A stretch of 40,195 nucleotides of DNA from Polyangiaceae bacterium (lineage in GTDB: Bacteria; Myxococcota_A; Polyangia; Polyangiales; Polyangiaceae): assembly GCA_020848455.1 (NCBI GenBank), contig JADLAB010000206.1, forward strand, positions 1 to 40,195. Reading direction: 5' to 3'. Positions 24,260 through 32,491 of this stretch are shown in pieces; within the stretch, counting starts at the first letter, position 1; each line of letters opens with the position of its first letter. The notes below the pieces were generated by a model. That model saw only the letters and a list, made by a program, of their open reading frames with translations. It made no database searches and was not told the origin of the DNA. A program made the translations under genes and the position numbers.

Positions 24260-25498
24260 CTATCCCTCGTATCGAGACAAGACGAGCGTCGCGTTCGTGC
24301 CCCCGAAACCGAAGGAGTTGCTCATCGCATGTCGCAGCGGTCGGTCGCGCGCCGTGTGCGGCACGCAATCGACCAACACCTCGGGATCCTGGTTCTCGAG
24401 GTTGAGGGTGGGAGGCACCTTGCCGTCGGCGAGCGCGAGGGCGCAGAACGCCGCCTCGATGGCGCCCGCAGCCCCGAGCAGGTGCCCGGTCGCGCCCTTG
24501 GTGGAGCTCATCCAGAGCCTGCCGGACAGGGCGTGGTCACCGAACAGCGTCTGGACGGCCTTGGCCTCCTCGAGGTCGCCCTGCGGCGTGGAGGTGCCGT
24601 GGGCGTTGACGTAGTCGACATCGGTCGGATCGAGGCGCGCGTCGCCGAGCGCCTGGCGCATGGCCTTCACGGCGCCCTCTCCGCTCGGCTTCGTGACGTG
24701 GTAGGCGTCGCAGCTGGCCCCGTAGCCGGTCACCTCGGCGTAGATGCGCGCGCCCCGGGCACGGGCGTGGGTCAGCGACTCGAGCAGCAGCGACACGGCT
24801 CCCTCGGCGCACACGAAGCCGTCGCGGTCCCGGTCCCAGGGCCGGCTCGCCTTCGCCGGCTCGTCGTTGCGGCGCGACAGGGCGAACATGGCGGCGAACC
24901 CGGCGATGCCGAGGCCCGTGATCGTGGCCTCGGCGCCACCCGCCAGCATGACGGGCGTGCGGCCGAGGCGGATCCAGTCGCAGGCGTCGCCGATGGCGTG
25001 GGCGCTCGAAGCGCAGGCGCTCGTCGTGCAGTAGCTCGGGCCGCGAAGACCGAGGTCGATGGCCACCTGCCCGGCCGCCAGGTTGCCGATGACGCAGGGG
25101 ATGAAGTACGGGCTGACCTTGCTCGGCCCCTTGTCGTTCAGGGTGACGGCGTGCTTGTAGAGGAACTCGATGCCGCCGAGCCCGACGCCGATGAAGGTGC
25201 CGCACTGGTCGCGCAGCTCGTCGGTGAGCTCGAGCCCCGAGTCCGCGAGGCACTTCTGAGAGGCGGCGATGGAGAGCTGGGCGAAGCGCCCCATCTCCTT
25301 CACCCTGGCCTTGCCCATGTAGGCCAAGGGGTCGAATCCCTTGACCTCACCGGCGATGCGCACCGGATAGGCCGCCGCGTCGAACTGGCTGATGGGCCCG
25401 ACCCCGCTGTGGCCCTCGAGCACGGCGTGCCAGGACTCGCGCGCCCCGTGTCCACAGGGCGAGAGCATGCCGATGCCGGTCACCACCACGCGTTCCAC
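24260..25498 (-). CDS. fabF: beta-ketoacyl-ACP synthase II
   Basis: 412 aa from GTG 25498, preceded by a GGAG ribosome-binding site. It condenses malonyl-ACP with acyl-ACP to elongate fatty acids. The catalytic triad is complete: Cys162 in [11 protein letters not shown], His300 in [11 protein letters not shown] and His339 in [12 protein letters not shown]. '[13 protein letters not shown]' near the C terminus is the usual oxyanion loop. The length is normal for FabF. It lies between acpP (81 bases upstream) and ribD (9 bases downstream). Confidence 0.97.
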   Translation of the reverse strand: MERVVVTGIGMLSPCGHGARESWHAVLEGHSGVGPISQFDAAAYPVRIAGEVKGFDPLAYMGKARVKEMGRFAQLSIAASQKCLADSGLELTDELRDQCGTFIGVGLGGIEFLYKHAVTLNDKGPSKVSPYFIPCVIGNLAAGQVAIDLGLRGPSYCTTSACASSAHAIGDACDWIRLGRTPVMLAGGAEATITGLGIAGFAAMFALSRRNDEPAKASRPWDRDRDGFVCAEGAVSLLLESLTHARARGARIYAEVTGYGASCDAYHVTKPSGEGAVKAMRQALGDARLDPTDVDYVNAHGTSTPQGDLEEAKAVQTLFGDHALSGRLWMSSTKGATGHLLGAAGAIEAAFCALALADGKVPPTLNLENQDPEVLVDCVPHTARDRPLRHAMSNSFGFGGTNATLVLSRYEG

Positions 25499-25579
25499 TG
25501 TTCCACTCCGCAGGCCCCGACGACCCCACGCGCGTCGCCGCCTCGAGCCCCGCAGCGCAGCGCAACTCGTCGAGAAAGC

Positions 25580-25828
25580 TCAGTTCTTGGCGTGCTTCTT
25601 GATGTAGTCGATGGCGTCCTGGACGGTGCGGAGCTTCTCGGTGTCCTCGTCTGGAACGTCGATCTCGAAGGCTTCCTCGAAGGCGAGCACCAGCTCCACC
25701 AAGCCGAGCGAGTCGGCGCCGAGGTCGTCGATGAACGTCGACTCCGGGGTGATGTCCTTCTCGCCGACGTCGAGCTGCTCGGTGATGATGCGCTTGACCT
25801 CGGCCTCAATGTCCCGACCTTCCGCCAT
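25580..25828 (-). CDS. acpP: acyl carrier protein
   Basis: 82 aa from ATG 25828. It carries growing acyl chains on a 4'-phosphopantetheine arm attached to Ser40 in [12 protein letters not shown]. It is acidic, with four predicted helices and the normal length. ATG 25828 is chosen over the in-frame GTG at 25843 because a strong GGGAGGA ribosome-binding site (25836-25842, minus strand) lies eight bases before it. It sits between fabG (127-base gap) and fabF (81-base gap) in the fab operon; the larger gaps and strong site fit the high protein levels ACP needs. Confidence 0.97.
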   Translation of the reverse strand: MAEGRDIEAEVKRIITEQLDVGEKDITPESTFIDDLGADSLGLVELVLAFEEAFEIDVPDEDTEKLRTVQDAIDYIKKHAKN

Positions 25829-25835
25829 GGAGCGT

Positions 25836-25842
25836 CCTCCCA
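25836..25842 (-). promoter_or_regulatory. strong ribosome-binding site of acpP
   Basis: GGGAGGA on the minus strand ends 7 bases before the ATG at 25828. It decides the start of acpP and contrasts with the absent Shine-Dalgarno sequences of several other genes in the window. Confidence 0.7.
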
Positions 25843-25955
25843 CGAAAAAAAGTAACCCTCACTAGCCCATCGTGCGGCGGGTTGCCATCATCTTGCGCCG
25901 CCGGCCCGGGGACCCGGGCACGGGCTCGTGCTCGCAGGCCGACCGCGCCTTGCGC

Positions 25956-26702
25956 TCAGGCGTACATGCCGCCGTTCACGCGCAGGACCTGGCCGGTGAC
26001 GTAGGCGGCCTCGTCCGAGGCCAGGTACACGACGGCCGCGGCGACGTCGGCAGCGCTGCCCACCCGCCCGAGGGGGATGCCCTTCAGGAGCTCGGCGCGC
26101 GCCGTGTCGTGGATGGCGCGAGTCATGTCGGTGTCGATGAATCCGGGCGCGACGGCGTTCACGGTTACGTTACGGCTCGCGTACTCACGGGCGAGCGTCT
26201 TGCTGAGCCCGATGATCGCGGCCTTCGAGGCCGAGTACGCGGCCTGGCCCGCGTTGCCGGTCTCTCCGACCACGCTCGACAGGAAGATCACGCGCCCTTG
26301 GCGGGCCCGGATCATGGCCTTGATGGCGCCGCGCGCACAGCCGAGCGCACCCTTCACGTTGACCGAGAAGACCTGGTCGAGGTCCTCTTCCTTCACGCGC
26401 AGGAGCAGAGCGTCGATCGCGATGCCGGCGTTCGCGACCAGGATGTCGAGGCGACCGAGCCGCTTGGCGATGCCGGTCACCGCTTCCTCGGCGCGCGTCA
26501 TGTCGGAGACGTCGAAGCCGACGATCTCCGCCTTGCCGCCACGGGCGGCGATGCCGGCGACGACGTCGCGCGCCTGGTCCTCGCCGCGCACGTAGCCGAC
26601 CACCACGTGGGCTCCGCGCTCCGCGAGCGCCTCGGCCACGGCGCGGCCGATGCCGCGCGAGCCACCGGTCACGAGGGCGATCTTGCCGTTCAGGTCGAAC
26701 AT
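25956..26702 (-). CDS. fabG: 3-oxoacyl-ACP reductase
   Basis: 248 aa from ATG 26702, with a GAGG ribosome-binding site upstream. It is a short-chain dehydrogenase that reduces beta-ketoacyl-ACP with NADPH. The cofactor motif is TGGSRGIG (12-19) and NAG starts at 91. The catalytic residues are Asn115 (VNVKG), Ser143 (SSVVGETGN), Tyr156 and Lys160 (YSASK). 'PGFIDTDMT' and a C-terminal 'VTGQVLRVNGGMYA' complete the FabG signature. It follows fabD by 11 bases in the operon. Confidence 0.96.
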   Translation of the reverse strand: MFDLNGKIALVTGGSRGIGRAVAEALAERGAHVVVGYVRGEDQARDVVAGIAARGGKAEIVGFDVSDMTRAEEAVTGIAKRLGRLDILVANAGIAIDALLLRVKEEDLDQVFSVNVKGALGCARGAIKAMIRARQGRVIFLSSVVGETGNAGQAAYSASKAAIIGLSKTLAREYASRNVTVNAVAPGFIDTDMTRAIHDTARAELLKGIPLGRVGSAADVAAAVVYLASDEAAYVTGQVLRVNGGMYA

Positions 26703-26713
26703 TCGCTTCTACC

Positions 26714-27652
26714 TCATGCGCCAATGAATTGACTTACTTTTTCCAGATCCGCAGGCTCGGACAGACTCAGGGTCTCGAGCTCCTTGGCCGTGCGGCGCAC
26801 GAGCCCGGCGAGGACCTTGCCGGGCCCGATCTCGAGCACGTGCGTCACGCCCTCGGCGCGCATGTGCTCGACGGAGCGCTGCCACTCGACGGCGCTGTCC
26901 ACCTGTCGTTCGAGCCGGTCGCGCACGTCGGCGGGCGACGCGACGGGCGCAGCGTCCACGTTGGCGATGACGGGGAATGCCGGGGCGCGCACGGCGGTCT
27001 CGGCGAGGGCGCGGCGCATCACCTCGCGGACCGGCGCCATCAGTGCACAGTGGAACGGGGCGCTCACCTTGAGCGGGATGAGCTTGCCGCCGCGCGCCTT
27101 GACGAGCTCGGCGGCACGGGCGACCGCGCCCGCGTGGCCGGCGATGACCACCTGACCGGGCGCGTTGAAGTTCGCCGGGCTCACGATCTCCCCCTCGGCC
27201 GCCTCGGCGCAGAGCGCCGCCAGCGTCGTGGGGTCGACGCCCATGACCGCTCCCATCGCGCCGAGTCCCTCGGGGACGGCCCCCTGCATCGCCTCGCCGC
27301 GGCGGCGACACAGGCGGACCGCGTCCCCGAGGTCGAGCGACCCGGCGGCGCAGAGGGCGCTGTACTCGCCGAGCGAGTGCCCGGCAGCGCACACCGGCGC
27401 CGGCAGCGCCGGTAGCCGCTCGCGCAGGGCGGCCAGGATCGCCGCGCTCGCGGTCACGAGCGCAGGCTGGGTGTTGCGCGTGAGGGTGAGCTCCTCGATG
27501 GGGCCCTCGAAGCACAGGCGCGAGAGGGGCTCGCCGAGCGCGCGGTCGGCCTCCGCGAACACGGCGCGCGCGGCGGGGTAGGCGTCGGCGACCGCCTTGC
27601 CCATCCCGACCACCTGCGACCCTTGACCCGGAAACACCCAAGCGAGCTTCAC
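26714..27652 (-). CDS. fabD: malonyl-CoA:ACP transacylase
   Basis: 312 aa from GTG 27652. It moves malonyl from CoA to ACP. The family motifs are FPGQGSQVVGMG at the N terminus, the nucleophile Ser93 in GHSLGEY, the acyl-binding Arg in 'LCRRRGEAMQ' and His201 in APFHCALM. The end 'VTHVLEIGPGKVLAGLVRR' is normal. It is the first gene of the leftward operon fabD-fabG-acpP-fabF-ribD. fabH, plsX and rpmF, which often precede fabD, are not here. The 217-base gap to the divergent WYL regulator must contain the operon promoter; a TATTCG -10-like hexamer is visible there, but no clear operator. Confidence 0.96.
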   Translation of the reverse strand: MKLAWVFPGQGSQVVGMGKAVADAYPAARAVFAEADRALGEPLSRLCFEGPIEELTLTRNTQPALVTASAAILAALRERLPALPAPVCAAGHSLGEYSALCAAGSLDLGDAVRLCRRRGEAMQGAVPEGLGAMGAVMGVDPTTLAALCAEAAEGEIVSPANFNAPGQVVIAGHAGAVARAAELVKARGGKLIPLKVSAPFHCALMAPVREVMRRALAETAVRAPAFPVIANVDAAPVASPADVRDRLERQVDSAVEWQRSVEHMRAEGVTHVLEIGPGKVLAGLVRRTAKELETLSLSEPADLEKVSQFIGA

Positions 27653-27869
27653 GGCGCGCGCACCCGCCTGCCGCGGGCGGCACCGCAGCCCGGCCTGGCG
27701 GCGAATACCACAAAGGCCCGCGGACGGCTCGCCCGCGAGGTCGGCCGGGTGGCCGCTCGTACGGCGGGCAAGGTTCTTGCGCCGCACGAGACCGCCGCAC
27801 TGGGGCGGGATCGGGGGCGGCTCGCGACGGCGGGCTCGACCCTCGGCGCGCCTCGTGACATGAAGGCGC

Positions 27870-29243
27870 ATGCCGTCGCCACGCGGACCGCAGGGGCGGC
27901 GTGCCGGAGTCGGGGCGCGGCGAGACGTCGAGGACGTGCAGGCGCCGCCGCCCGCGAGCGCGCGTCCGGGCGCGCGGATCGCGTGGCCAGCCGCGCGCGC
28001 CCCCGAGAACGGGCCCGCGAGTCAGCGGCCCGTCGAGCCGTTCGGCGAGCGGGTGCCGCCCGACCGGCCGAGCCGGGTGCCGCCCGACCGGCCGAGCCGG
28101 GTGCCGCCCGACCGGCCGAGCCTGCGCGGCAACCTGCCGGGCCGCCCCGGAGGCAAGTTCACCCAGCACCGACGCATCGACGTCATGCGCCAGCTGCTCC
28201 TCCAGCACCCGAAGGGGCTCACGCTCTACGAGCTCAGCGAGCGCCTGCGCGTCACGCCCCGCTCGATGCGTCGCTACCTGTCCGAGGTGCGCCGCGACCT
28301 CGAGATCGAGCCGACGCGGGAGCGCGGCGGTGGCCCCACGCGGTGGCGCGTCGCGCCCTCCGAGATGCCGCGGCGGGTCGCGCTGCGTCGCACGCAGGCG
28401 TACGCCCTGCTCGGGGCGCGCCGACTGTTCGAGCCGCTGCGCGGCTCCTCGCTCTACGAGGAGATCGACCTCGTGGTGCAGCGCCTGCTCGGCGTCGCGC
28501 GCCTGCCGGGGCGGGGACCCAACGCCGGGCTCGGCGATGCCCGGCTCGAGGACCGCTTCCTGTACGTGCCGTTCGCGCCGAAGGACTACGGCGACCGGGT
28601 CGACGCCGTCGACGAGCTCTTCCAGGCGGTGGCCAACAACCGCCCGCTCGGCTGCCGCTACCCCCGCGCGGAGGACGGCACGCTCGAGCGGCTCGTCGTG
28701 CATCCGTACGCGATGGTGCTCTACAAGGACGAGGTGTTCTGCCTCGGCCGCAACGTCGCAGCGGGCGAGGTGCAGGCCCTCGCGCTCGACCGCATGCGCG
28801 ACGTGGCACCGACGGACGACCCCCCTTTCGAGCTGCCGCGCCGCTTCTCGCTCGAGAGCTACTGCCAGGGGCAGTTCGGGCTGTGGCGGGCGCGTGAGGA
28901 GCACGTCGTCGCGATCGACTTCGACCCGCGCGTGGCCGACTACGTGCGCTCGCGCCAGCTGCACCCGTCGCAGCGCGTCGAGCCGCTCGGCGGCGGGGGC
29001 GTGCGCCTGCACCTGCGCATGGGCGGGCTGGCGGAGCTCACGACGTGGGTGCTCGGCTTCGGTGCCCTGGCGCGCGTCGTCGAGCCGCCCGAGCTGCGCA
29101 CCCGCGTGCTCGAGGAGCTCGGGCGCGCCGTCGCGGCCTACGCCGACGCCCCCGTGGCCGGTGCGGTGCCGGCGCCGACGCCCCCGGCGCGCGAGGCGCC
29201 TCCCCGCGCGCCGCGCCAGCCCCGGCGCAGCCCCAAGGCCTGA
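27870..29243 (+). CDS. WYL-domain transcriptional regulator
   Basis: 457 aa from ATG 27870. The first about 90 residues are Pro/Arg/Ala-rich, disordered and contain a three-fold VPPDRPSR repeat. A winged helix-turn-helix follows at about 95-155 ('QHRRIDVMRQLLLQHPKGLTLYELSERLRVTPRSMRRYLSEVRRDLEIE'). The middle is a helical and WYL region (about 165-310), 'VDELFQAVANNRPLGCRYPRAEDGTLERLVVHPYAMVLYKDEVFCLGRN', in which the WYL-type strand carries a ligand-sensing pocket. A WCX-like C terminus reads 'HVVAIDFDPRVADYVRSRQLHPSQRVEPLGGGGVRLHLRM'. Such proteins bind DNA and sense nucleotides or other ligands. It is divergent from fabD and so may regulate the fab operon, which is inference. A later start, for example near 28053, is possible. 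It converges on the lytic transglycosylase gene. Confidence 0.85.
   Translation: MPSPRGPQGRRAGVGARRDVEDVQAPPPASARPGARIAWPAARAPENGPASQRPVEPFGERVPPDRPSRVPPDRPSRVPPDRPSLRGNLPGRPGGKFTQHRRIDVMRQLLLQHPKGLTLYELSERLRVTPRSMRRYLSEVRRDLEIEPTRERGGGPTRWRVAPSEMPRRVALRRTQAYALLGARRLFEPLRGSSLYEEIDLVVQRLLGVARLPGRGPNAGLGDARLEDRFLYVPFAPKDYGDRVDAVDELFQAVANNRPLGCRYPRAEDGTLERLVVHPYAMVLYKDEVFCLGRNVAAGEVQALALDRMRDVAPTDDPPFELPRRFSLESYCQGQFGLWRAREEHVVAIDFDPRVADYVRSRQLHPSQRVEPLGGGGVRLHLRMGGLAELTTWVLGFGALARVVEPPELRTRVLEELGRAVAAYADAPVAGAVPAPTPPAREAPPRAPRQPRRSPKA
28053..28124 (+). repeat. three tandem 24-bp repeats inside the WYL regulator gene
   Basis: Three nearly identical 24-base units (28053-28076, 28077-28100, 28101-28124) each encode VPPDRPSR; the last ends in Leu instead of Arg. 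The unit length is a multiple of three, so copy-number change would not break the frame. Confidence 0.9.
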
Positions 29244-29264
29244 GCTGCGCGCGGCGCGAGCTCA
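29241..29264. terminator. imperfect palindrome containing both stop codons of convergent genes
   Basis: TGAGCT (29241-29246) and AGCTCA (29259-29264) are perfect reverse complements around a GC-only core. The TGA of the WYL regulator and the stop of the transglycosylase gene are the two ends of the palindrome. Position suggests a two-way terminator or pause site; no T-run is present. Confidence 0.35.
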
Positions 29265-29939
29265 GTAGCCCGGCACCGGGGAGCTCGAGGCCGCCATCAC
29301 GTCGGGGACCGTCCGGTAGCGGTGGTAGTAGTGCAGCACCCTGAGCACGTAGTCCTGCGTCTCCTCGTAGGGCGGGATGCCACCGTAGCGCGTGACCGCC
29401 CCCTCGCCGGCGTTGTAGCCGGCGATGGTGAGCTCGAGGTCGCCGTTGAAGGTGTTGGCCAGGATGCGGAGGTAGCGCGTGCCGCCGAGGATGTTCTGCT
29501 GCGGATCGAAGATGTCGCGGACCTGCATGCGCCCGGCCGTCTGGGGCATGAGCTGCATCAGGCCGCACGCGCCGGCGTGGGAGACGGCACGTGGGTCGTA
29601 GTCGCTCTCGACCTTCATGACCGCGCGGATCAACGCCTCCGGGATCTGGTAGAGCGTCGCGGCCTGACGGATGGTGGCGTCGAAGCGCGTGAAGCGCTCG
29701 ACCGTGCGGTCGCTCGGCGCCGAGGGCTCGGCGGCGGGTCGACTCTTCCTGCGCTTCGCAGGCGCCGTGCGCGCGTAGAGCTTGTAGCGCGTGTCGCCGC
29801 CGGGGCGGTTCGTGAAGTGCACGACGCCCTCGGCGTCCGTGAAGCTGTAGATGTCGGCGCGCGCGGCGAGCGGAGCGAGCGCGAGCAACGAGCCCGCGCC
29901 GAGCACCACGAAGAGCGGTCGCAGACGGCGTGCACGCAT
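29262..29939 (-). CDS. secreted lytic transglycosylase with DUF4124-like N-terminal domain
   Basis: 225 aa from ATG 29939. A signal peptide ends at ARA-D (about residue 28). The next 25 residues, 'IYSFTDAEGVVHFTNRP', are the DUF4124-type beta hairpin often fused to these enzymes. The SLT domain (about 88-215) has the catalytic Glu111 in 'MKVESDYDPRAVS', 'GACGLMQLMPQTA', 'NILGGTRYL' and 'LTIAGYNAGEGAVTRYGGIPPYEETQDYV'. It cuts peptidoglycan between MurNAc and GlcNAc to form anhydro ends, in the periplasm. All motifs are intact. It is divergent from gltX, and a good promoter lies just upstream. Confidence 0.93.
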   Translation of the reverse strand: MRARRLRPLFVVLGAGSLLALAPLAARADIYSFTDAEGVVHFTNRPGGDTRYKLYARTAPAKRRKSRPAAEPSAPSDRTVERFTRFDATIRQAATLYQIPEALIRAVMKVESDYDPRAVSHAGACGLMQLMPQTAGRMQVRDIFDPQQNILGGTRYLRILANTFNGDLELTIAGYNAGEGAVTRYGGIPPYEETQDYVLRVLHYYHRYRTVPDVMAASSSPVPGY

Positions 29940-29951
29940 GGACTTGCCGTC

Positions 29952-29981
29952 AGCCTACGACGCCGGAAGCGCCCGCGCCAA
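29952..29981 (-). promoter_or_regulatory. candidate promoter of the lytic transglycosylase gene
   Basis: On the minus strand TTGGCG (29981-29976) and TAGGCT (29957-29952) are 18 bases apart. Both hexamers are identical to those proposed for the FHA/CpaF-like gene. Transcription would start near 29945, about six bases before the ATG at 29939. Confidence 0.5.
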
Positions 29982-30076
29982 ATCCGGGCTCACGAGCGCC
30001 CTGGCACGCGCGCCGGAGCGCTCGGCGCACGCCGCGCCCCTCGACGACGGGTCGCGCCCACGCTATTCGCCCCGAC

Positions 30077-31519
30077 ATGCCGCAACCTCGGCTCCGCTTC
30101 GCGCCCTCCCCGACCGGCATGCTCCACATCGGCGGGGTGCGCACCGCGCTCTTCAACTGGCTCTGGGCGCGCAAGACCGGGGGGACGTTCGTGCTGCGCA
30201 TCGAGGACACGGATCGCGAGCGCAGTACCCCCGAGAACGAGGCCATCATCCTGCGCGATCTGCGCTGGCTCGGTCTCGACTGGGACGAGGGGCCCGACAC
30301 GGGGGGCGCCTTCGGGCCGTACCGGCAGATGGAGCGGCTCCCGCTGTACCGCGAGTACGCCGACAAGCTCATCGCCGCGGGCGCGGCCTACCGCTGCTAC
30401 TGCACGAAGGAGGAGCTCGACGCGGCGCGCGAGGCCCTGAAGAAGAACGACCCGAAGCAGCAGTTTCGCTACCCGGGCACCTGCCGCGACAGGAAGAGCG
30501 CGCCCGACCGACCGAGCGTGGTGCGCTTGCGCGCCCCGAGCGACGGCGCGGTCGTGTACCGCGATCTCGTCTTCGGCGAAGTCACGACGCCGAACAGCGC
30601 GCAGCAAGACGTCGTGCTGGTGCGCTCGGACGGCATCCCGCTCTACAACTTCGGCTGCGTGGTCGAAGACCTCACGATGGGCATCACGCTCGTGGCCCGC
30701 GGCCGCGACCACATGATCAACACGCCGCTCCAGCTGCTGCTCTACGCGGCGCTCGGACGGACACCGCCCTCGTTCGCCCACCTGCCGATGATGCTGGCGC
30801 AGGACGGCCAGAAGCTGAGCAAGCGCCACGGCGCGGTGAGCGTGGCCGAGTACCGCGACCGCGGCGTGCCGGCGACCGCCCTCTTGAACTACCTCGTGCG
30901 CTTCGGCTGGTCCTTCGGCGACGAGGAGGTGTTCTCGGTCGCCGACCTCGTGGCGAAGTTCGACTGGGAGCGCTGCGGACGCGGCGACGGGAAGTTCGAC
31001 CTGAAGAAGCTCGGTGCCATCGCGTTCGAGCACCTGAAGCGCCCCGAGCTCACGAGCGATGCGCGCTACGTCGAGCTCGTCACGCCCTTCCTGGAGGCGC
31101 GCGGGCTCGAGGTCCGGGACCGCGAGCTCTGCCTGCGCGCGATCCCGCTCATCCGGCAGCGCGCCGAGACGCTCGCCTCCGCAGCGGACTGGCTCGACTG
31201 GGTGTTCCGCGACCCGCCCGCCATGGACGAGAAGGCGCAGAAGAAATTCCTCCTGCCCGAGCGGGCGCCTCACCTGCGCGCCCTCGCGGCGCGCCTGGCC
31301 GAGCTCGAGTCCTTCACCACGGCCGAGATCGAGCGCGTGGCGAAGGCGTACCTCGCCGACAGCGGTGCGCCGATGGGCGAGGTCGCCCAGCCGGCGCGCG
31401 TCGCCGTCACCGGGCGCGCCGCCTCGCCGGGCCTCTACGAGGTGATGGCCCTGCTCGGGCGCGAGCGCACGCTCGAGCGCCTCGAGCGCGGCGCAGCGCT
31501 CGCCGCGCCGGGCGCGTGA
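30077..31519 (+). CDS. gltX: glutamyl-tRNA synthetase
   Basis: 480 aa from ATG 30077, chosen because the conserved 'RLRFAPSPTGMLHIGG' starts there. It charges tRNA-Glu, and in bacteria lacking GlnRS also tRNA-Gln. The HIGH-type motif is LHIGG (16-20) and the KMSKS-type motif is KLSKR (246-250). The stretch 'FVLRIEDTDRERS' and 'GLDWDEGPDTGG' are classical. Zinc ligands of the short insert are partly seen (CYC in 'YRCYCTKEE', Cys in 'GTCRDR'). The C-terminal anticodon-binding helices end at 'GLYEVMALLGRERTLERLERG'. It is followed after 19 bases by the CPBP-like gene. Confidence 0.97.
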   Translation: MPQPRLRFAPSPTGMLHIGGVRTALFNWLWARKTGGTFVLRIEDTDRERSTPENEAIILRDLRWLGLDWDEGPDTGGAFGPYRQMERLPLYREYADKLIAAGAAYRCYCTKEELDAAREALKKNDPKQQFRYPGTCRDRKSAPDRPSVVRLRAPSDGAVVYRDLVFGEVTTPNSAQQDVVLVRSDGIPLYNFGCVVEDLTMGITLVARGRDHMINTPLQLLLYAALGRTPPSFAHLPMMLAQDGQKLSKRHGAVSVAEYRDRGVPATALLNYLVRFGWSFGDEEVFSVADLVAKFDWERCGRGDGKFDLKKLGAIAFEHLKRPELTSDARYVELVTPFLEARGLEVRDRELCLRAIPLIRQRAETLASAADWLDWVFRDPPAMDEKAQKKFLLPERAPHLRALAARLAELESFTTAEIERVAKAYLADSGAPMGEVAQPARVAVTGRAASPGLYEVMALLGRERTLERLERGAALAAPGA

Positions 31520-31538
31520 GCCGGAGTCGAAGTCGCGC

Positions 31539-32483
31539 ATGACGCCGCTCGTCGGGAGCGCCGCGGCGCCGGGACTGTCGCTCTGGGGCGGTCTCTCCGG
31601 CACGATCGTCGCGATCCTGCTGCCGATCCTGGCCTACTTCGCCGTGGCGCCGGTCCTGTGGCGCTTCTTCCGGACCACATGGCGCGAGATCGACGCCGAG
31701 GCGCTCGCCGAGCGCGAGCGCCTGGCCGCGAGCGCCGGCTTCGACCGGCGGCCGGCGGCGCTCTTCGCGATCGCCGCCCTGTGTCTCACGTTGCAGGAGT
31801 ACTACGGCAGCCTGCGCTTCTACATGTACGACGTCGAGCCGTGGCTGCGCGAGCTCGAGCGGGCCTCGGGAGGCAAGGGTCTCGTCAGCGTGTCGCGCTA
31901 CGGCGAGCTCTACAGCTTCGGCTGGTGGTCGCTCACCCGCGTGCTCGGCTACTTCGTGGTGCCGGTCACGGCGTACAAGGCGCTCTTCCCCAAGGACAGC
32001 GTGCTCGACCTCGGGCTGCGGCTGCGTGGCTTCACGCGCCACGCCTGGATCTACGGCGCTTGCCTCGCCGTCGTGGTGCCCTTCGTCATCGCCGTCTCCT
32101 ACTTGCCGGAGTTCAAGAACTACTACCCCTTCTACAAGCAGTGCTCGCGCTCGTGGTTCGACTTCCTCAGCTGGGAGGCCCTGTACTTCGCGCAGTTCTT
32201 CGCGCTCGAGTTCTTCTTCCGCGGGCTTCTGCTGGCGCCGCTGCGCCGGAGCCTCGGCAGCGGTGCCATCTTCGCGATGTGCGTGCCGTACGTGATGATC
32301 CACTTCGGCAAGCCGTTCTTCGAGGCATGCGGCGCCATGGTGGCGGGCGTGGCGCTCGGCTCACTCGCCATGAAGACGCGCAGCATCTACTTCGGCTTTC
32401 TCGTGCACGTCTCGGTGGCGCTCCTCATGGACACGCTCGCGATCGCGCACAACCACGGGCTGCCGACGCAGCTCTGGCCCTGA
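31539..32483 (+). CDS. CPBP-family intramembrane protease-like protein with altered catalytic residues
   Basis: 314 aa from ATG 31539, with about seven membrane helices. The CPBP (Rce1/Abi) blocks are visible: LEFFFRG (Leu223-Glu224...Arg228) for the EExxxR motif, YVMIHFGK (His255) for FxxxH, and FLVHVSVAL (His290) for the last helix. Compared with Rce1, the first Glu of EExxxR is Leu and the residue four after the last His is Ala instead of Asn. The second Glu, the Arg and both His are kept. Some CPBP proteins with a single Glu before xxxR are known, so activity is open. CPBP-family myxosortases process MYXO-CTERM tails in myxobacteria, and such a protein is encoded at 16744. It follows gltX by 19 bases and converges on the kinase gene within 8 bases. 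Confidence 0.75.
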   Translation: MTPLVGSAAAPGLSLWGGLSGTIVAILLPILAYFAVAPVLWRFFRTTWREIDAEALAERERLAASAGFDRRPAALFAIAALCLTLQEYYGSLRFYMYDVEPWLRELERASGGKGLVSVSRYGELYSFGWWSLTRVLGYFVVPVTAYKALFPKDSVLDLGLRLRGFTRHAWIYGACLAVVVPFVIAVSYLPEFKNYYPFYKQCSRSWFDFLSWEALYFAQFFALEFFFRGLLLAPLRRSLGSGAIFAMCVPYVMIHFGKPFFEACGAMVAGVALGSLAMKTRSIYFGFLVHVSVALLMDTLAIAHNHGLPTQLWP

Positions 32484-32491
32484 GGCTTCTG

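Noticed and set aside
23114-27652. FMN riboswitch for ribD or a FapR-type operator for the fab operon
   Set aside because: The gap before ribD is nine bases, and I could not see a known operator pattern before fabD.
28053-28124. CRISPR-like array
   Set aside because: The three 24-base units are directly adjacent without spacers and are in frame within a protein gene.
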